The translations under genes and the position numbers were made by a program. This document shows positions 43,417 through 53,290 of a DNA stretch of 64,000 bases, piece by piece. The stretch's first letter is position 1. Each line of letters begins with the position of its first letter. The stretch is from assembly GCA_014529385.2 (NCBI GenBank), contig CM043967.1, forward strand, positions 3,122,001 to 3,186,000. The letters are read 5' to 3'. Origin of the DNA: Adiantum capillus-veneris (Eukaryota > Streptophyta > Polypodiopsida > Polypodiales > Pteridaceae). The notes beneath the pieces were generated by a model. The model was not told the DNA's origin. It did no database searches and saw nothing but the letters and a program-made list of their open reading frames with translations.

Positions 43417-43977
43417 TCAACTGTGGCAAATCACAATGGAAATCTTGATGCTCAATCCTTCTTGTGCTCTTTCAGATACTGTGTCATGCGAAGGAAGAGA
43501 CATGAAATGTAAATTCCTTGAATGCAAACATTTCATCTTTTCATGAGTAATCCGTATACATCCGTGCTCATTCATGAGTGAATCATGTGCATCGTACAAT
43601 ACGGCATGCCTGTGGAAAGGGAATACGTAAAGACAGTGATGATGAAAAGACAAGAAACCGTCATGAATGAAACACTCGAATAATGCGTGCTGACTAATCA
43701 TACGAACACATAATACTTCCTGAGAGGGTTCTTTGGACCTTGACGTGAGAGCCAAGATCGGTTTTGCGTGATTGATCGAATCTGCAATGAGGTTAGCTTC
43801 ACTAGAAAAAGCATCAATCAAACCATCATCCTTGTGAACAATCACATCTTTATCTTGCAAATCATCATGCTTATGAATAATCACATCTATATCATGCAAA
43901 TCATGTGTGTCGTGCTTTGGAGAAGAAAAGACTGAGAGAGTCTCCTTCTCCTTTACCTTTTTAAACTTCGCTTGCAC
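43417..43977 (-). CDS. F3 open frame of unknown function
   Basis: A 186-residue frame overlaps the protease frame end. It is rich in His and Asp (HDTHDLHDIDVIIHKHDDLQ, then a second DKDVIVHKDD unit). It resembles no pol domain and occupies the place where RT should begin. It may be captured or diverged sequence; the HKHDD/HKDD duplication is its only structure. Confidence 0.35.
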   Translation of the reverse strand: MQAKFKKVKEKETLSVFSSPKHDTHDLHDIDVIIHKHDDLQDKDVIVHKDDGLIDAFSSEANLIADSINHAKPILALTSRSKEPSQEVLCVRMISQHALFECFIHDGFLSFHHHCLYVFPFHRHAVLYDAHDSLMNEHGCIRITHEKMKCLHSRNLHFMSLPSHDTVSERAQEGLSIKISIVICHS

Positions 43978-44573
43978 ATTAGAAATGAGAGATGAAGAAT
44001 GAACAACTTCCTCCCCATGACAATGGGAGAGTCACTTTTGGCATTGAAAGTGAAAGTATTGACTGTCCAATCAATGAGAGGGTTATGCTCACAAAACCAT
44101 CGAATGCCTAAAAGCATACCACATCCTGAAAGAGGAGATACTACAAATTTTCTGCGGAAGGACACTTGTTGAACAGTGAACAACACATCAAGGCACTCTC
44201 GTGTAATGAGAGAGTCCACACCGGGAGCGAAGCCTGACATCTCGAAAGGAGATGTCTTGCTAACCTCCAAGCGGGCTCTTTCGACAAGAGAGTCACTTAT
44301 CACATCATGCATACTGCCTAGATCAAACAATATGACAAAACGCTGACCCTTCACATGACCATAACACTTAATGAGAGACTCATCAATGGGAGGATCATGA
44401 GAAACTTGGGTCACACTTGTGTTCTCATTGATGGCATTCACAGAGGATGTGGGTTTTGTGGGTTCTTTAGATTCGCTAGATTCAATCTTATGACATGTTC
44501 TTTTTATGTGACCCTTGATGTGACAATGATAACATCGACCTTCCTTAGAATAAATGCTTTGTTCTTCTAACAT
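43953..44573 (-). CDS. F3 zinc knuckle and aspartic protease
   Basis: A 206-residue open frame. The N-terminus carries CYHCHIKGHIKRTC (residues about 14-27), a perfect C-x2-C-x4-H-x4-C knuckle. KGQRFVILFDLGSMHDVIS (about residue 73) follows, where a retroviral-type aspartic protease expects D(S/T)G and has DLGS instead. RKFVVSPLSGCGMLLGIRWF then matches the second conserved protease block (…PL.G.D..LG..W). The gag core at 44580-44813 is in another frame with one stop. Confidence 0.65.
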   Translation of the reverse strand: MLEEQSIYSKEGRCYHCHIKGHIKRTCHKIESSESKEPTKPTSSVNAINENTSVTQVSHDPPIDESLIKCYGHVKGQRFVILFDLGSMHDVISDSLVERARLEVSKTSPFEMSGFAPGVDSLITRECLDVLFTVQQVSFRRKFVVSPLSGCGMLLGIRWFCEHNPLIDWTVNTFTFNAKSDSPIVMGRKLFILHLSFLMCKRSLKR

Positions 44574-44814
44574 GATGTGTCCAATCTATAAAGGAATGCC
44601 TCCTTGCACTCACCATCCGATTTGCGTAATCGGGTGCCGAGCTGCAAAACACGATTAGAGAAAGACATACCATTTTGCTTGAGGCTGCGCCAATCGTCTT
44701 TCAACCGTGCTGGGTACTATGGTGGCATAAACAGCGCCTCGAGCTTGTCTTGGAAGTCGGCCCAATTGAAGGAAATGGGCACGCCTTCGTCAGCTTTCTC
44801 TAGGTTATATTAAC

Positions 44815-45756
44815 GAAAGAGATGAAAATGAAATGAAATGTTATGTTAACGTCTTCAAAAGGCGTAAATCACCTATGAGACCAGAGCGTTACAATGTGGT
44901 GAATCTGATACAAAGTCAGAGTGACAAAATGAAATACTATGAAATCCTAAGCTGGTAGGTGTGAACTAAGCAGCTAGCCGGGATAGCTAAATCACAAGTC
45001 ACAAGAGATCAAGCATTGGTTGCTGGCGGATCTCGTCAATCTCCTCCATGGTCAGCAGTCTGACCGGGCGTCGTGCATGTCGGGCCAAAGTGATCCGAAT
45101 CCTCTGATGTAGCCTCCGTCGATGATGTGTAGTCCTCCATAGTCGTGGGCGTCTGGTTCTCTTTAACTCAGTTGCTCGGTCGATCAGTGTGCCTCTGGTG
45201 TGAGGCGACAAGATTTGTTGTGGTAGTAGCTCCTCTGGGTGTCCAGTGTCTTCTCTAAAGAAGTCTGTGATGTGTCTCTGAGAGCGCTGGCCTCTCCTCT
45301 CATCAAGCTCTCTCTGTGTCTGCGCAGCTCAAGTAGAAACAAACCCAGACATCTCTGATCCTCGTACCTCATGACTGTGGAGAGTGGTTCAAAGCCCTCT
45401 CTGAACAAGCAGTAAAAGCGGCCTCGTATCTCGTAGTAGACGGGGCAATGGCATGTGTAGTGTAACTCTGTCTCAGGCTCCATGTCACACAAGGGGCATG
45501 TCTTGGCCTTTGCCTAGTACTCCGCTGTCTCTTCGAGTCTCGATCTGCAGCTGGTGTGAAGATGTGTGTATCTGGCCAATAGCACACCGTATCCCATGAG
45601 ACAAGTGGGTGTCCATGTATATGGGCCTCGTCACAAAACCATCCGCTGAAAGCTGGAGAAGATGCTCTCTGTAAAAAGCCATCTTCATGCCCAACTCCCG
45701 TGCTGGCTGTATCCATGTCCTCCTGGTGTCTAGCTGAGTCAAGTCTTGGCGGATGA
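44815..45756 (-). mobile_element. LINE copy D, 3' part
   Basis: The 3' UTR with an ATTTCATTTC tail and GGTCTCATAGGTGATTTAC lies at 44815-44890. The C-terminal coding region (45742-45000) has ELGMKMAFYREHLLQL, HGIRCAIGQIHTSSHQLQIE, CDMEPETELHYTCHC and YEDQRCLGLFLLELRRHRE. The frame joins that of 56488 onward once the G2 insertion is removed. Confidence 0.8.
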
Positions 45757-46288
45757 TGTCACAAATGGGTGACGTGGCATGGCCCTAGACACACTCACCG
45801 AGTGGAACATGGACTCACCCAGACAGTCCCGAAAAACCCGCTGACATGCTGACATAGCATACCGTATGGACTTTCGTGATTTGCGGCGCAAAAAGCGGCT
45901 GACCTGCTGACGTGGCAAAGTGTACGGAAACCTGTTTTTGCGCTGCTGAAAAGCTATGCAGGCTGATTTTGGCAGTTTTTGAGTCAATTGCTTTATTTTA
46001 AAATCTTTTGAGTGAGAAGCGTTTGGGGCTCTGCTTTTTGGGCATCCCTTGTAAAGCTATAAATTAGTGGGCAAGGCCCTCACATCTCAGAGCATCTGGG
46101 CGCAGAGTCTGAGAGTGAGAACCCTCCCACTCTCTTGTACTTTGAACACAGATTAATACAAAAAGAAATACCGAAATGGGCATCAGTCTTTGGGGCCAAT
46201 ATCTCTAGGCACGGAAGGTGTCGAATCAATTGTGAATCTCTGTTGTGTTGCGGTAGAATCTTCACTTGGAGCATCCAAGTTTGTTACA
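45757..46288 (+). repeat. G2 5' LTR (532 bp)
   Basis: TGTCACAAATGGGTGACGTG … TTGTTACA. It contains GCTATAAATTAG (46056, TATA-like) and AAAGAAATACCGAAATGGGC (46160). Several GCTGACGTGGCA-type repeats lie at 45838-45920. Confidence 0.88.
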
Positions 46289-46289
46289 G

Positions 46290-46301
46290 TGGTATCAGAG
46301 C
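46290..46301 (+). promoter_or_regulatory. G2 primer binding site (tRNA-iMet)
   Basis: TGGTATCAGAGC one base after the LTR end, complementary to the plant initiator tRNA-Met 3' end. Confidence 0.9.
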
Positions 46302-46352
46302 GCAGTCGATTTCTCTTCTATCGGGAAATTCGATCCTTTTCTCGCGACACTT

Positions 46353-47703
46353 ATGGATTCCAACAACAAACAGTCGACTTCCTCTGCATCTAGGGATACG
46401 GAAAGAGATCATGAAAAAGATTCGCACAAAGAGTACGGCCCACCTCGGCCTACTCAAGCGGAGATTGAAGAGATGGAACGTCAACAATTGGTTGACGACA
46501 CGACAGAGATGATGATCAACCTTGCAAAGGATCCGAAATTTGTAAAAATTTTGACTTGGACGTCCTTCGACAAGGTGCACACCCAGTGGCAAAAGGCCAC
46601 AGAGCCACCCCTCAAACCGGCACTCAAGAAACCTCCTACTCCGAGGATGTTTACAAAGCAAGAATTGGAAGAGGTGCTTGATACACGGATTACTCAGCTT
46701 CTTGACGTGAACAACAAAGCCAAAAAGCATGACAAAAAGCAGAAGAAAGGAACTGACTTCCCGGGTTATTTGGGTCGTCAATCTACTTTTGCCTCGGGAA
46801 GAAAGTAGAAGAAGCATATCAGATTTAAAGGAGTATCCAGTTCTTCTTCTTCTTCTGACAGTTCTTCTAGCACTTCTGACTCGAGCGAAGAAGATAGGAA
46901 AGGGAAAAAGCGAAGCAAAAAGCAAAGCTTCGAAAAGGGCAAGAAAAAGGCAAAGAAGCCTAAATTTCGCCCAATTTCTGACAGTTCTACAGAGGACTCG
47001 TCTTCAGATAGTTCGGACTCCGACGATCACACATTTTACGCAAAGAAGAAGCATTTCTATAAAGCCAACTAGTATGACTTTCTTGAAGATAAAAGCAAGA
47101 AAGTTCAAGAATTTAAAGAAGGTGGACAGTCAATTAAGTTTGACACTTTTTCTGGATTCCGAGATGCTTCGAGGGCTTTGGCCTTCATACAGCAGTTTGA
47201 TATAGCTTTCTCTGGAGAGCATTACTCAAAGCACTCCAAGATTCGAAGGGCTACCTCTTTCTTTAAGGGAAATGCTCGAACATGGTGGTCAACCCTTCTA
47301 TTGAACAAGAAAGCGCCAGTTAAATGGCTGAAATTTAAAAGGCTTTTTATTTCTTCTTGGCTGACTCGGAGTACGAACGAGATATACGAACTGCTTGGAA
47401 CCATCTCCAGATGACCAAGCGAGATTCTTTGGACGCATATTGCGAAAGATTTTGCAGCTCTTTTCTACTAGCCTCTTCATTTAAGAAGATCTCGTTTAAA
47501 GAACAGATTGAGCGGTTTTGCTGCGGACTTCCTACAGAGATTCGAGATCACTGCATAGGACAAAAGTCAGCAGATTCTGTTCAAGAATTGATGAGTCATG
47601 CGAAACGGGGTTTTGCCATACATTCAGGCAGTCTGACTTACCCCACAGATAAGATCATGACTCAGAGAACCGAACAGACTTCTAATAATGAAAGTAGAAG
47701 ATA
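46353..47703 (+). pseudogene. G2 gag
   Basis: The start at 46353 opens MDSNNKQSTSSASRDTERD. The frame has TAG at 46806-46808 and again near 47070 yet reads on through a Ser-rich segment (SSSSSSSDSSSSTSDSSEED) and a Lys-rich one. It then reaches the gag core ALAFIQQFDIAFSGEHYSKH and FFKGNARTWWSTLLLNKKAP. A 1-nt slip near 47365 leads to YERDIRTAWNHLQMTKRDSL and FCCGLPTEIRDHCIG (47357-47704). Gag forms the virus-like particle. The serine/acidic linker is longer than in G1 or G4. Confidence 0.8.
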
Positions 47704-48377
47704 AGGATGCACGACCCCGGCTCACTATTCGGGAGAGAGCCAGCTACATCAAAGAGGGGAAGTGTTTTGGATGCGGGGAACATGGGCACATCTCCGCGAA
47801 GTGCCCTAAAAAGGCACATAAAGAACAAGATGAAGAAAGGCCAGAGAGTTCGAAAGCACCTGAGGAACGTGGACGAAAAGGCAAGATGAAAGCAGGAGTG
47901 GTTCCGGATTGCATGGGTATTGATCCAAGCACGATTGATGAAAGTACAAAACTTTGTCGAGCTTGGGGCAAAGTGAAAGATCAAGAAGCCCTGATTTTCT
48001 TTGACGGAGGAGCCAAGGCCAACTTCATTTCACCTGAATTGGCGGCGCGGCTCGAGATTACACCCGATCGGATGGGACCACAAGCAGAGGCAGTTCTAGC
48101 AGCACCCGCCGACAGGGATGTGGCCATTACTCCTGTCATTGGAAAACTTTGGTTGCATTGTCAGGGCTATTTGGGGCACGAGGACTTCTACATAATGCCC
48201 TTGGAAGGTCGTGATGTTGTCCTGGGGGTCCCTTGGTACCATAAGAACAACGCCGTGGTCAATTATCCGGCGAAGAAAGCGGCATTGACTACTGAAAAGG
48301 ACCGAACCATTGTACTTGATGTGAAACTTAAGGGTGAGTGTGTCCCTATTGTATCGGCTTCGACCATTTCAAAATAA
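47688..48377 (+). pseudogene. G2 zinc knuckle and aspartic protease
   Basis: A 229-residue frame: CFGCGEHGHISAKCPKKAHK (knuckle, residues about 25-38), WGKVKDQEALIFFDGGAKAN (protease active site with DGG where D(S/T)G or DPG is usual) and YIMPLEGRDVVLGVPWYHKN (second protease block). It ends in TAA after PIVSASTISK. The next segment to 48431 has two further breaks. Confidence 0.8.
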
Positions 48378-48431
48378 ATGAATCCAGTTTGTTTGTTTAC
48401 TCGATCTTTTTGAAAGAGTTGAAGAACAAAT

Positions 48432-48581
48432 ATGTCTGAACTTGATAAAGAACGCCAAGGTTTTCTCCACACTCATGCCGATTGCTTTTCTGAGGGCCTG
48501 TCAGGCGAGTTGCCACCAGCTCCTCCTAAGGATCATACCATCAATCTGATACCTGGAAGCACACCACCGAACAGCCACCTT
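48432..48581 (+). pseudogene. G2 protease-RT linker, cut by C1
   Basis: SELDKERQGFLHTHADCFSE and INLIPGSTPPNSHL match the segment before the RT in G4 (DLIPGSSPPNQPPYRVS). The frame runs into the copia LTR at 48582; its continuation PYHVSRAQNEEIM is at 53291. Confidence 0.85.
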
Positions 48582-48808
48582 TGTTACCATATACATGTGG
48601 TAGTGATGTGTGTGAACACACTAGGACCGCCGGGGCATTTTTTCCCTCTTTAGGAGGTTTTTTCCCCCGTGCATTGTATATACGCCCATCACTCCAGGGC
48701 TATCTATCTTTCCATTGCACACTAAGTAACACTCTCTCTATTGTGTGCCTTGAGCTTCCTTCGTCTTCTCCAAGCTGTGTGTGATTCTCTACAACCCTAA
48801 TTCCAACA
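48582..48808 (+). repeat. C1 5' LTR
   Basis: TGTTACCATATACATGTGG … AATTCCAACA. A GTATATACGC TATA-like box lies at about 48675. Confidence 0.95.
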
Positions 48809-49162
48809 ATTGGTATCAGAGCAGGTCACGTCCTCCCGGGCTTAGTCGCCAGCTGCTCCAGCACACGCCTGCTCACTTTCTCCGATTTCAGTGAGCTTTG
48901 GCAAGCGTTCGCAGGTCGCCAAATATTTTGGGGAATCTCGAAGAGCTCGGTCTGCTCAGAATTTTGATTTGGGCTCATTTTGGCCTCCGTTTCCACTACA
49001 GGCAGTACTGCATAGGTCATTTTGTGCAGAATTTTTGTCAGTGCCGTTTTCTGCATAACAGGTGCCTTATAGTCTTCTACGGTTTGTGCTATATAGCACA
49101 GGTTGTTCCCACTCCGTTTCTCCTATTTTTGGGCAATTTTCACATCAGGTGCAGCATTTACC

Positions 49163-50050
49163 ATGGCTGACAACAACAACACAGATGTGTTCCAGATGTT
49201 TGCTGTTGAGGACAGGTTGGATGGGGACAACTACCCTATGTGGGCTTATATGATGCTACATGTTCTTGTGTCAAAGGGTGTCTGGAACATTGTGCAGGAT
49301 ATTGATGTACGTCCTGGTTCTGAGGATGTAGGCGATGTTGAGGATGTTGCAGGTCTTGCTGCAAGGATTACAGATGTTAGAGTTGTTTTGCCTACGGCAG
49401 AACAAGCTCGTTGGGATGTTAAGGATGCGCAGGCTCATGCATTGATTACGTTGTCTGTGAAGTGCACCATTGTTCCTCACATCCGTTCAGCAAAATCTGC
49501 AAAACAGGCTTGGGATATTCTAGCAGGTCTTTATGCAAGCCGCAACGAGGCTAAAATTACTTCGCTGCGTAAAGAGCTGAAGTCGAAGATTATGCATGAG
49601 GAAGATGATATGGACACTTTCCTTGCTAGTGTCAAGGATATCAATGAGTAGCTTATTTCTGCAGGTGAAGTCATTTCAGACAGTTCCCTTGTGCAGACTG
49701 TTCTTGATGCCTTACCAGATTCCTACCAGACTTTTGCTAGTACTTGGAGACTGATGACCCAAGGAAATCCTGAAGTTGTCAAGTTTGATGCATTATGCAC
49801 ATTGCTGTTGCAAGAGTCACTTTCTAGAAAAAACAGGACTAGGTAGCGTGCAATTGAACAGGCTTTTATTGCTTCTCAAAGAAAGGGTGGTAACAGTAAT
49901 GCAGCCACTTCTTATGGTTCTGCTGCGAGTGGCAAAAATTATGTTCATAATGCTTCTGCTGGCAGCACTTCGTCTGGCAATTCTGGTGATAAGGGCAAAA
50001 AGAAGATGCGTTGTCATTATTGTAAAGCTAATGATCACTTGATCAAGTCC
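49163..50050 (+). pseudogene. C1 gag with CCHC knuckle
   Basis: The start ATG at 49163 opens MADNNNTDVFQMFAVEDRLD, then GDNYPMWAYMMLHVL, the copia gag (UBN2/DUF4219-like) opening. KQAWDILAGLYASRNEAKIT and LRKELKSKIMHEEDDMDTFL follow. TAG at 49649-49651 replaces the Gln of INEQL, and a second TAG near 49844 lies after KNRTR; the frame continues through both. The knuckle CHYCKANDHLIKSC is at about 50009-50050 in the same frame as the downstream polyprotein, so gag and pol were a single frame. Confidence 0.85.
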
Positions 50051-51496
50051 TGTCCTAAGTTGAAGGCCAAAGAGGCTAAGAAGAAAGAGGGTGGTTCCAC
50101 TGCAAATGCTGGTTCCACTACAAATGCAGCCATTGTTGAGTCTTCTGTGAAAGGAGACTGTGTTGCTGATGTTGATGCAGAATGGGCTTTTAGCGCAGAG
50201 TGCACTTACAATCCTGTTGTCCATGATGCATGCTTGTCAGTTACTGCAGATTCACATGTGTGGTATTTCGACAGTGGTGCTACAAAGCACATTACCTCAC
50301 ATCGTGAATTGTTTACCTCTCTCGAGTCTGTCCCTCATGGGAATTCAGTCACTTGTGCCAACAACGCCTCTTATCCAGTTCAGGGAGTTGGAAAGATTGT
50401 GCTCACTGCTGCTAATGGCAGTTCCTTCACACTTGTTGATGCACTTTATGTACCTGGGATCAAGAAGAATCTCTTGTCTGTATCCGCACTTGCTATACTT
50501 GGACTTGTAGTCAAATTTGTGGATGACAGATGTACAGTTCATGATCTCAGTTTTGGTGATGAAATTGTTGCATCTGGGCTTTTGTGCCGTGGGCTATATA
50601 AGCTCACTTTGTATGTCAAGTGTGGACAAAATTTTACAAATGCTGTTGCAGATTCAAGGGCTATTTCAGATGCAAAACTTTGGCATGCACGTTTTGGTCA
50701 TCTGAATTTTGCCAGTTTGCTGTGTTTGCAGAAATCTGATATGGTTGCTTCTTTGCCACCTCTTGAAACACCTGTCAAACATGTTTGTGAAGGCTGTATT
50801 TTGGGTAAGATGCAGCGTTCTAAATTTCCAAAGGATGGTTCAGTTAGGGCCACATGCAGATTGCAGCTTGTGTATAGTGATGTTTGTGGGCCCATGCAAA
50901 CTCCGTCCTTGGGCAATTACCTGTACTTCGTGACTTTCATTGATGATTACTCCAAGCATGCATGGATATTTCCGCTTAAAGCGAAGTCCGAAGTTTTTAT
51001 GTGCTTTAAAAAATTTCTGGCTATGACTGAGAATGTCTCGAAATGTACTATGGGCACCCTCCGTTACGATCGAGGAGGGGAGTATATGTCTCATGAATTT
51101 AATGCATTTCTGGCTAGTCGTGGGATAAAACACCAATGTACAGTGCCTTATACACCTCAGCAAAATGGTGTTGCTGAGAGGAAAAACAGGTCACTGACGG
51201 AAATGGCACAATGTATGGTCAAAAGTCAAGCTTTGCCGCATTCTTTTTGGTTTGAGGCCATCATGTGTGCCACTTATGTACTTAACAGGTATCCTTTGAA
51301 AGCTTTGCAGTCTATTACTCCATATGAAGCATGGCATGATAGAAAGCCTTCTACTGAGCACATGCGTGTTTTTGGTTGTTTGGCATATGCTTTGGTGCCA
51401 CAAGTGCAACGCAGAAAACTGGATGATAAGGGTGTCAAATGTATTTTTGTTGGTTATAGTGCTGAAAGCAAAGGTTACAGGTTGTATCATCTGTAA
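50006..51496 (+). CDS. C1 knuckle, protease and integrase
   Basis: A 496-residue open frame. Protease WYFDSGATKHIT is at about residue 86 (DSG active site). The pre-integrase HHCC finger is LWHARFGHLN…CEGCILGKM (residues 226-270). The integrase core has Asp in YSDVCGPM, Asp in LRYDRGGEY and Glu in PQQNGVAERKN, the complete DD35E triad. The copia-type C-terminal block VFGCLAYALVPQVQRRKLDD leads to GYSAESKGYRLYHL and TAA (51494-51496). The frame then resumes as TKRILISRDVVF, so the TAA is a mutation inside the polyprotein. Confidence 0.92.
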   Translation: MRCHYCKANDHLIKSCPKLKAKEAKKKEGGSTANAGSTTNAAIVESSVKGDCVADVDAEWAFSAECTYNPVVHDACLSVTADSHVWYFDSGATKHITSHRELFTSLESVPHGNSVTCANNASYPVQGVGKIVLTAANGSSFTLVDALYVPGIKKNLLSVSALAILGLVVKFVDDRCTVHDLSFGDEIVASGLLCRGLYKLTLYVKCGQNFTNAVADSRAISDAKLWHARFGHLNFASLLCLQKSDMVASLPPLETPVKHVCEGCILGKMQRSKFPKDGSVRATCRLQLVYSDVCGPMQTPSLGNYLYFVTFIDDYSKHAWIFPLKAKSEVFMCFKKFLAMTENVSKCTMGTLRYDRGGEYMSHEFNAFLASRGIKHQCTVPYTPQQNGVAERKNRSLTEMAQCMVKSQALPHSFWFEAIMCATYVLNRYPLKALQSITPYEAWHDRKPSTEHMRVFGCLAYALVPQVQRRKLDDKGVKCIFVGYSAESKGYRLYHL

Positions 51497-52061
51497 ACAA
51501 AACGTATCCTGATTTCTCGAGATGTAGTGTTTGTGGAAGATTCTGTTCAGCCCTTGCTGTCATGTACTAAAGACAGTAATGTAAGCTCACAGGACATTTA
51601 TGACACTTTGTTGCCTCTTGATCGATCGCCATAAGGCTCGACTTGTTGCAAAGGGTTATGCACAACAAAAAGGCATAGATTATGAAGAGACTTTTGCTCC
51701 CACTTGTCGTATGACTACTGTGCGTTTTCTATGTGCATTGGCAGCTCATTTTGGTTGGGATGTACATCAATCAGACATTGTTACTGCTTTCTTGAATGGT
51801 GACATATTTGAGGAAGTTTATGTAACGCAGCCTCGCGGTTTTGTCATAAAAGGACAAGAGGACAAAGTGTGCAAATGTAACAAGGCTTTGTATGGGTTGA
51901 AGCAATCTCCTCGTGCTTGGTATGAGAAAGCTGACACTCATTTGGTTAAACGAGGCTTTCGTAACAGTCCAACAGAAAGCACATTGTATGTAAAGCGTGA
52001 GGGTGATGTACTTCTAATTGTGGTTCTTTATGTTGATGATTTTGATCACTGGACCAAATGA
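51497..52061 (+). pseudogene. C1 reverse transcriptase, N-terminal part deleted
   Basis: RILISRDVVFVEDSVQPLLS (51503-51565) is the segment just before the RT. At about 51622 the sequence jumps to RHKARLVAKGYAQQKGIDYE, skipping the usual W…P.GKK.IGCKWVYK block. The RT continues ETFAPTCRMTTVRFLCALAA, HQSDIVTAFLNGDIFEEVYV, NKALYGLKQSPRAWYEK and VVLYVDDF. One extra T at about 52037-52041 shifts the frame directly after the YVDD active site. Confidence 0.88.
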
Positions 52062-52983
52062 GAGACATATTGCTGAATTTAAGGCTGATTTGAATGCTAC
52101 TTTCAAGATGAAAGATTTGGGGCTGTTGCATCATTATTTGGGTATACAGTTTAAGCAGTGTGATGGTGGTATTGCCTTGTGTCAGAAAAGTTACATAGAG
52201 ACATTGCTATGTAAGTTTGGACTTGAGGATTGCAAACCTATTGCCACTCCCATGGAAACAGGTTTGAAGTTGAGTCTACATGATGCTGGCGATCCTGCTG
52301 ATGTCACTCTTTACCAAACTGCTGTTGGCTGCCTCATTTATGTAAGCAACACGAGGCCGGATATTCAGTTTGCAGTCTCACAGGTCAGCAGATTTATGCA
52401 TAGCCCAGGGTCTAAGCATTGGCAGGCTGTCAAGAGAATTTTCCGCTACCTTAGTGGCACTTTACATCTTGTCTTGTTTTATCCCAAGGGGGGATCATTG
52501 CCGCCAGACTTACATGCTTTTTCAAACTCAGATTGGGCTGGGTGTTTTGACACGAGAGTGTCCACAAGTGGTTTTTGTTTCATGCTTGGCAGTTCATGTA
52601 TATCATGGTTGAGTAAGAAGCAACTTATTGTGGCCACTTCGAGTTGTGAGACTGAGTACAGGGCAGTCTTCACAGCTACGGTTGAGTGTGTATGGCTCAA
52701 ACGCCTTATGGCTGATGTGGATGTTGGACAGGACACTGCCAACACTATCTACACTGACAGTCAGAGCGCATTGACAGTTGCGAGGAACCCAATTTTTCAT
52801 GCTCGCACAAAGCACATTGAGGTGCATTACCACTATGTCAGGGAGAGGCTCTCAGCAAGAGAGATCAGCTTGGCTTATGTGCCAACAAAGGACAACCTTG
52901 CAGATCTTTTCACAAAGGCATTGTCTCGTGAGAAGCTTGAAGCTTTCCGCAAAGCTTTGGGCTTACTCCCCTTTGTGGATTGA
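52041..52983 (+). CDS. C1 RT C-terminus and RNase H
   Basis: The open frame to TGA 52981-52983 reads LITGPNERHIAEFKADLNAT, FKMKDLGLLHHYLGIQF and LYQTAVGCLIYVSNTRPDIQ (RT thumb and connection). RNase H follows: HAFSNSDWAGCFDTRVSTSG (first Asp), SSCETEYRAVFTATVECVWL (Glu), TIYTDSQSALTVARNPIFHA (Asp) and RTKHIEVHYHYVRERL, ending DLFTKALSREKLEAFRKALG. All four RNase H acidic positions are present. The ATG at 52018 is an artefact of the frameshifted reading. Confidence 0.9.
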
Positions 52984-53058
52984 TCCTGTCCTCAGGGCAT
53001 GGCACTTTCCTTTATTCATGTGCCAGCTCTCGTTCACCGCATCACTCCAGGGGGGATT

Positions 53059-53285
53059 TGTTACCATATACATGTGGTAGTGATGTGTGTGAACACACTA
53101 GGACCGCCGGGGCATTTTTTCCCTCTTTAGGACGTTTTTTCCCCCGTGCATTGTATATACGCCCATCACTCTAGGGCTATCTATCTTTCCATTGCACACT
53201 AAGTAACACTCTCTCTATTGTGTGCCTTGAGCTTCCTTCGTCTTCTCCAAGCTGTGTGTGTTTCTCTGCAACCCTAATTCCAACA
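53059..53285 (+). repeat. C1 3' LTR
   Basis: It has the same length as the 5' LTR, preceded by the purine tract CCAGGGGGGATT. Confidence 0.95.
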
Positions 53286-53290
53286 ACCTT

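Larger units (their letters stand above)
41809..44814 (-). mobile_element. F3: Ty3-derived element with gag and protease but no polymerase
   Basis: The minus strand has part of a gag core (44813-44580: FNWADFQDKLEALFMP), a CCHC knuckle and protease (44573-43953), an unrelated His/Asp-rich segment (43977-43417), a short tail, a PPT (42977-42962, CTTTAAAAGGAGGGGA) and a 3' LTR (42961-41809, TGTCAAGTGC…CTTACA, 1153 bp). RT, RNase H and the integrase core are absent. The right side is cut by LINE D at 44815. It would depend on other elements for copying. Confidence 0.65.
48577..53290 (+). mobile_element. Ty1-copia element C1 inserted in G2
   Basis: The target duplication ACCTT at 48577-48581 and 53286-53290 is perfect. 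LTRs 48582-48808 and 53059-53285 are both 227 bp and differ at four positions by my reading. PBS TGGTATCAGAGC is at 48811-48822, gag at 49163-50050, protease-integrase at 50050-51496, RT at 51600-52061, and RT end with RNase H at 52041-52983. PPT CCAGGGGGGATT (53047-53058) directly precedes the 3' LTR. A deletion in the RT, three in-frame stops and one frameshift inactivate it. Low LTR divergence makes it the youngest insertion of the nest. Confidence 0.95.

Noticed and set aside
46284-46925. 213-residue minus-strand frame opposite the G2 gag
   Set aside because: No domain; Arg/Phe-rich composition typical of an antisense shadow over a Lys/Ser/Glu-rich gag.
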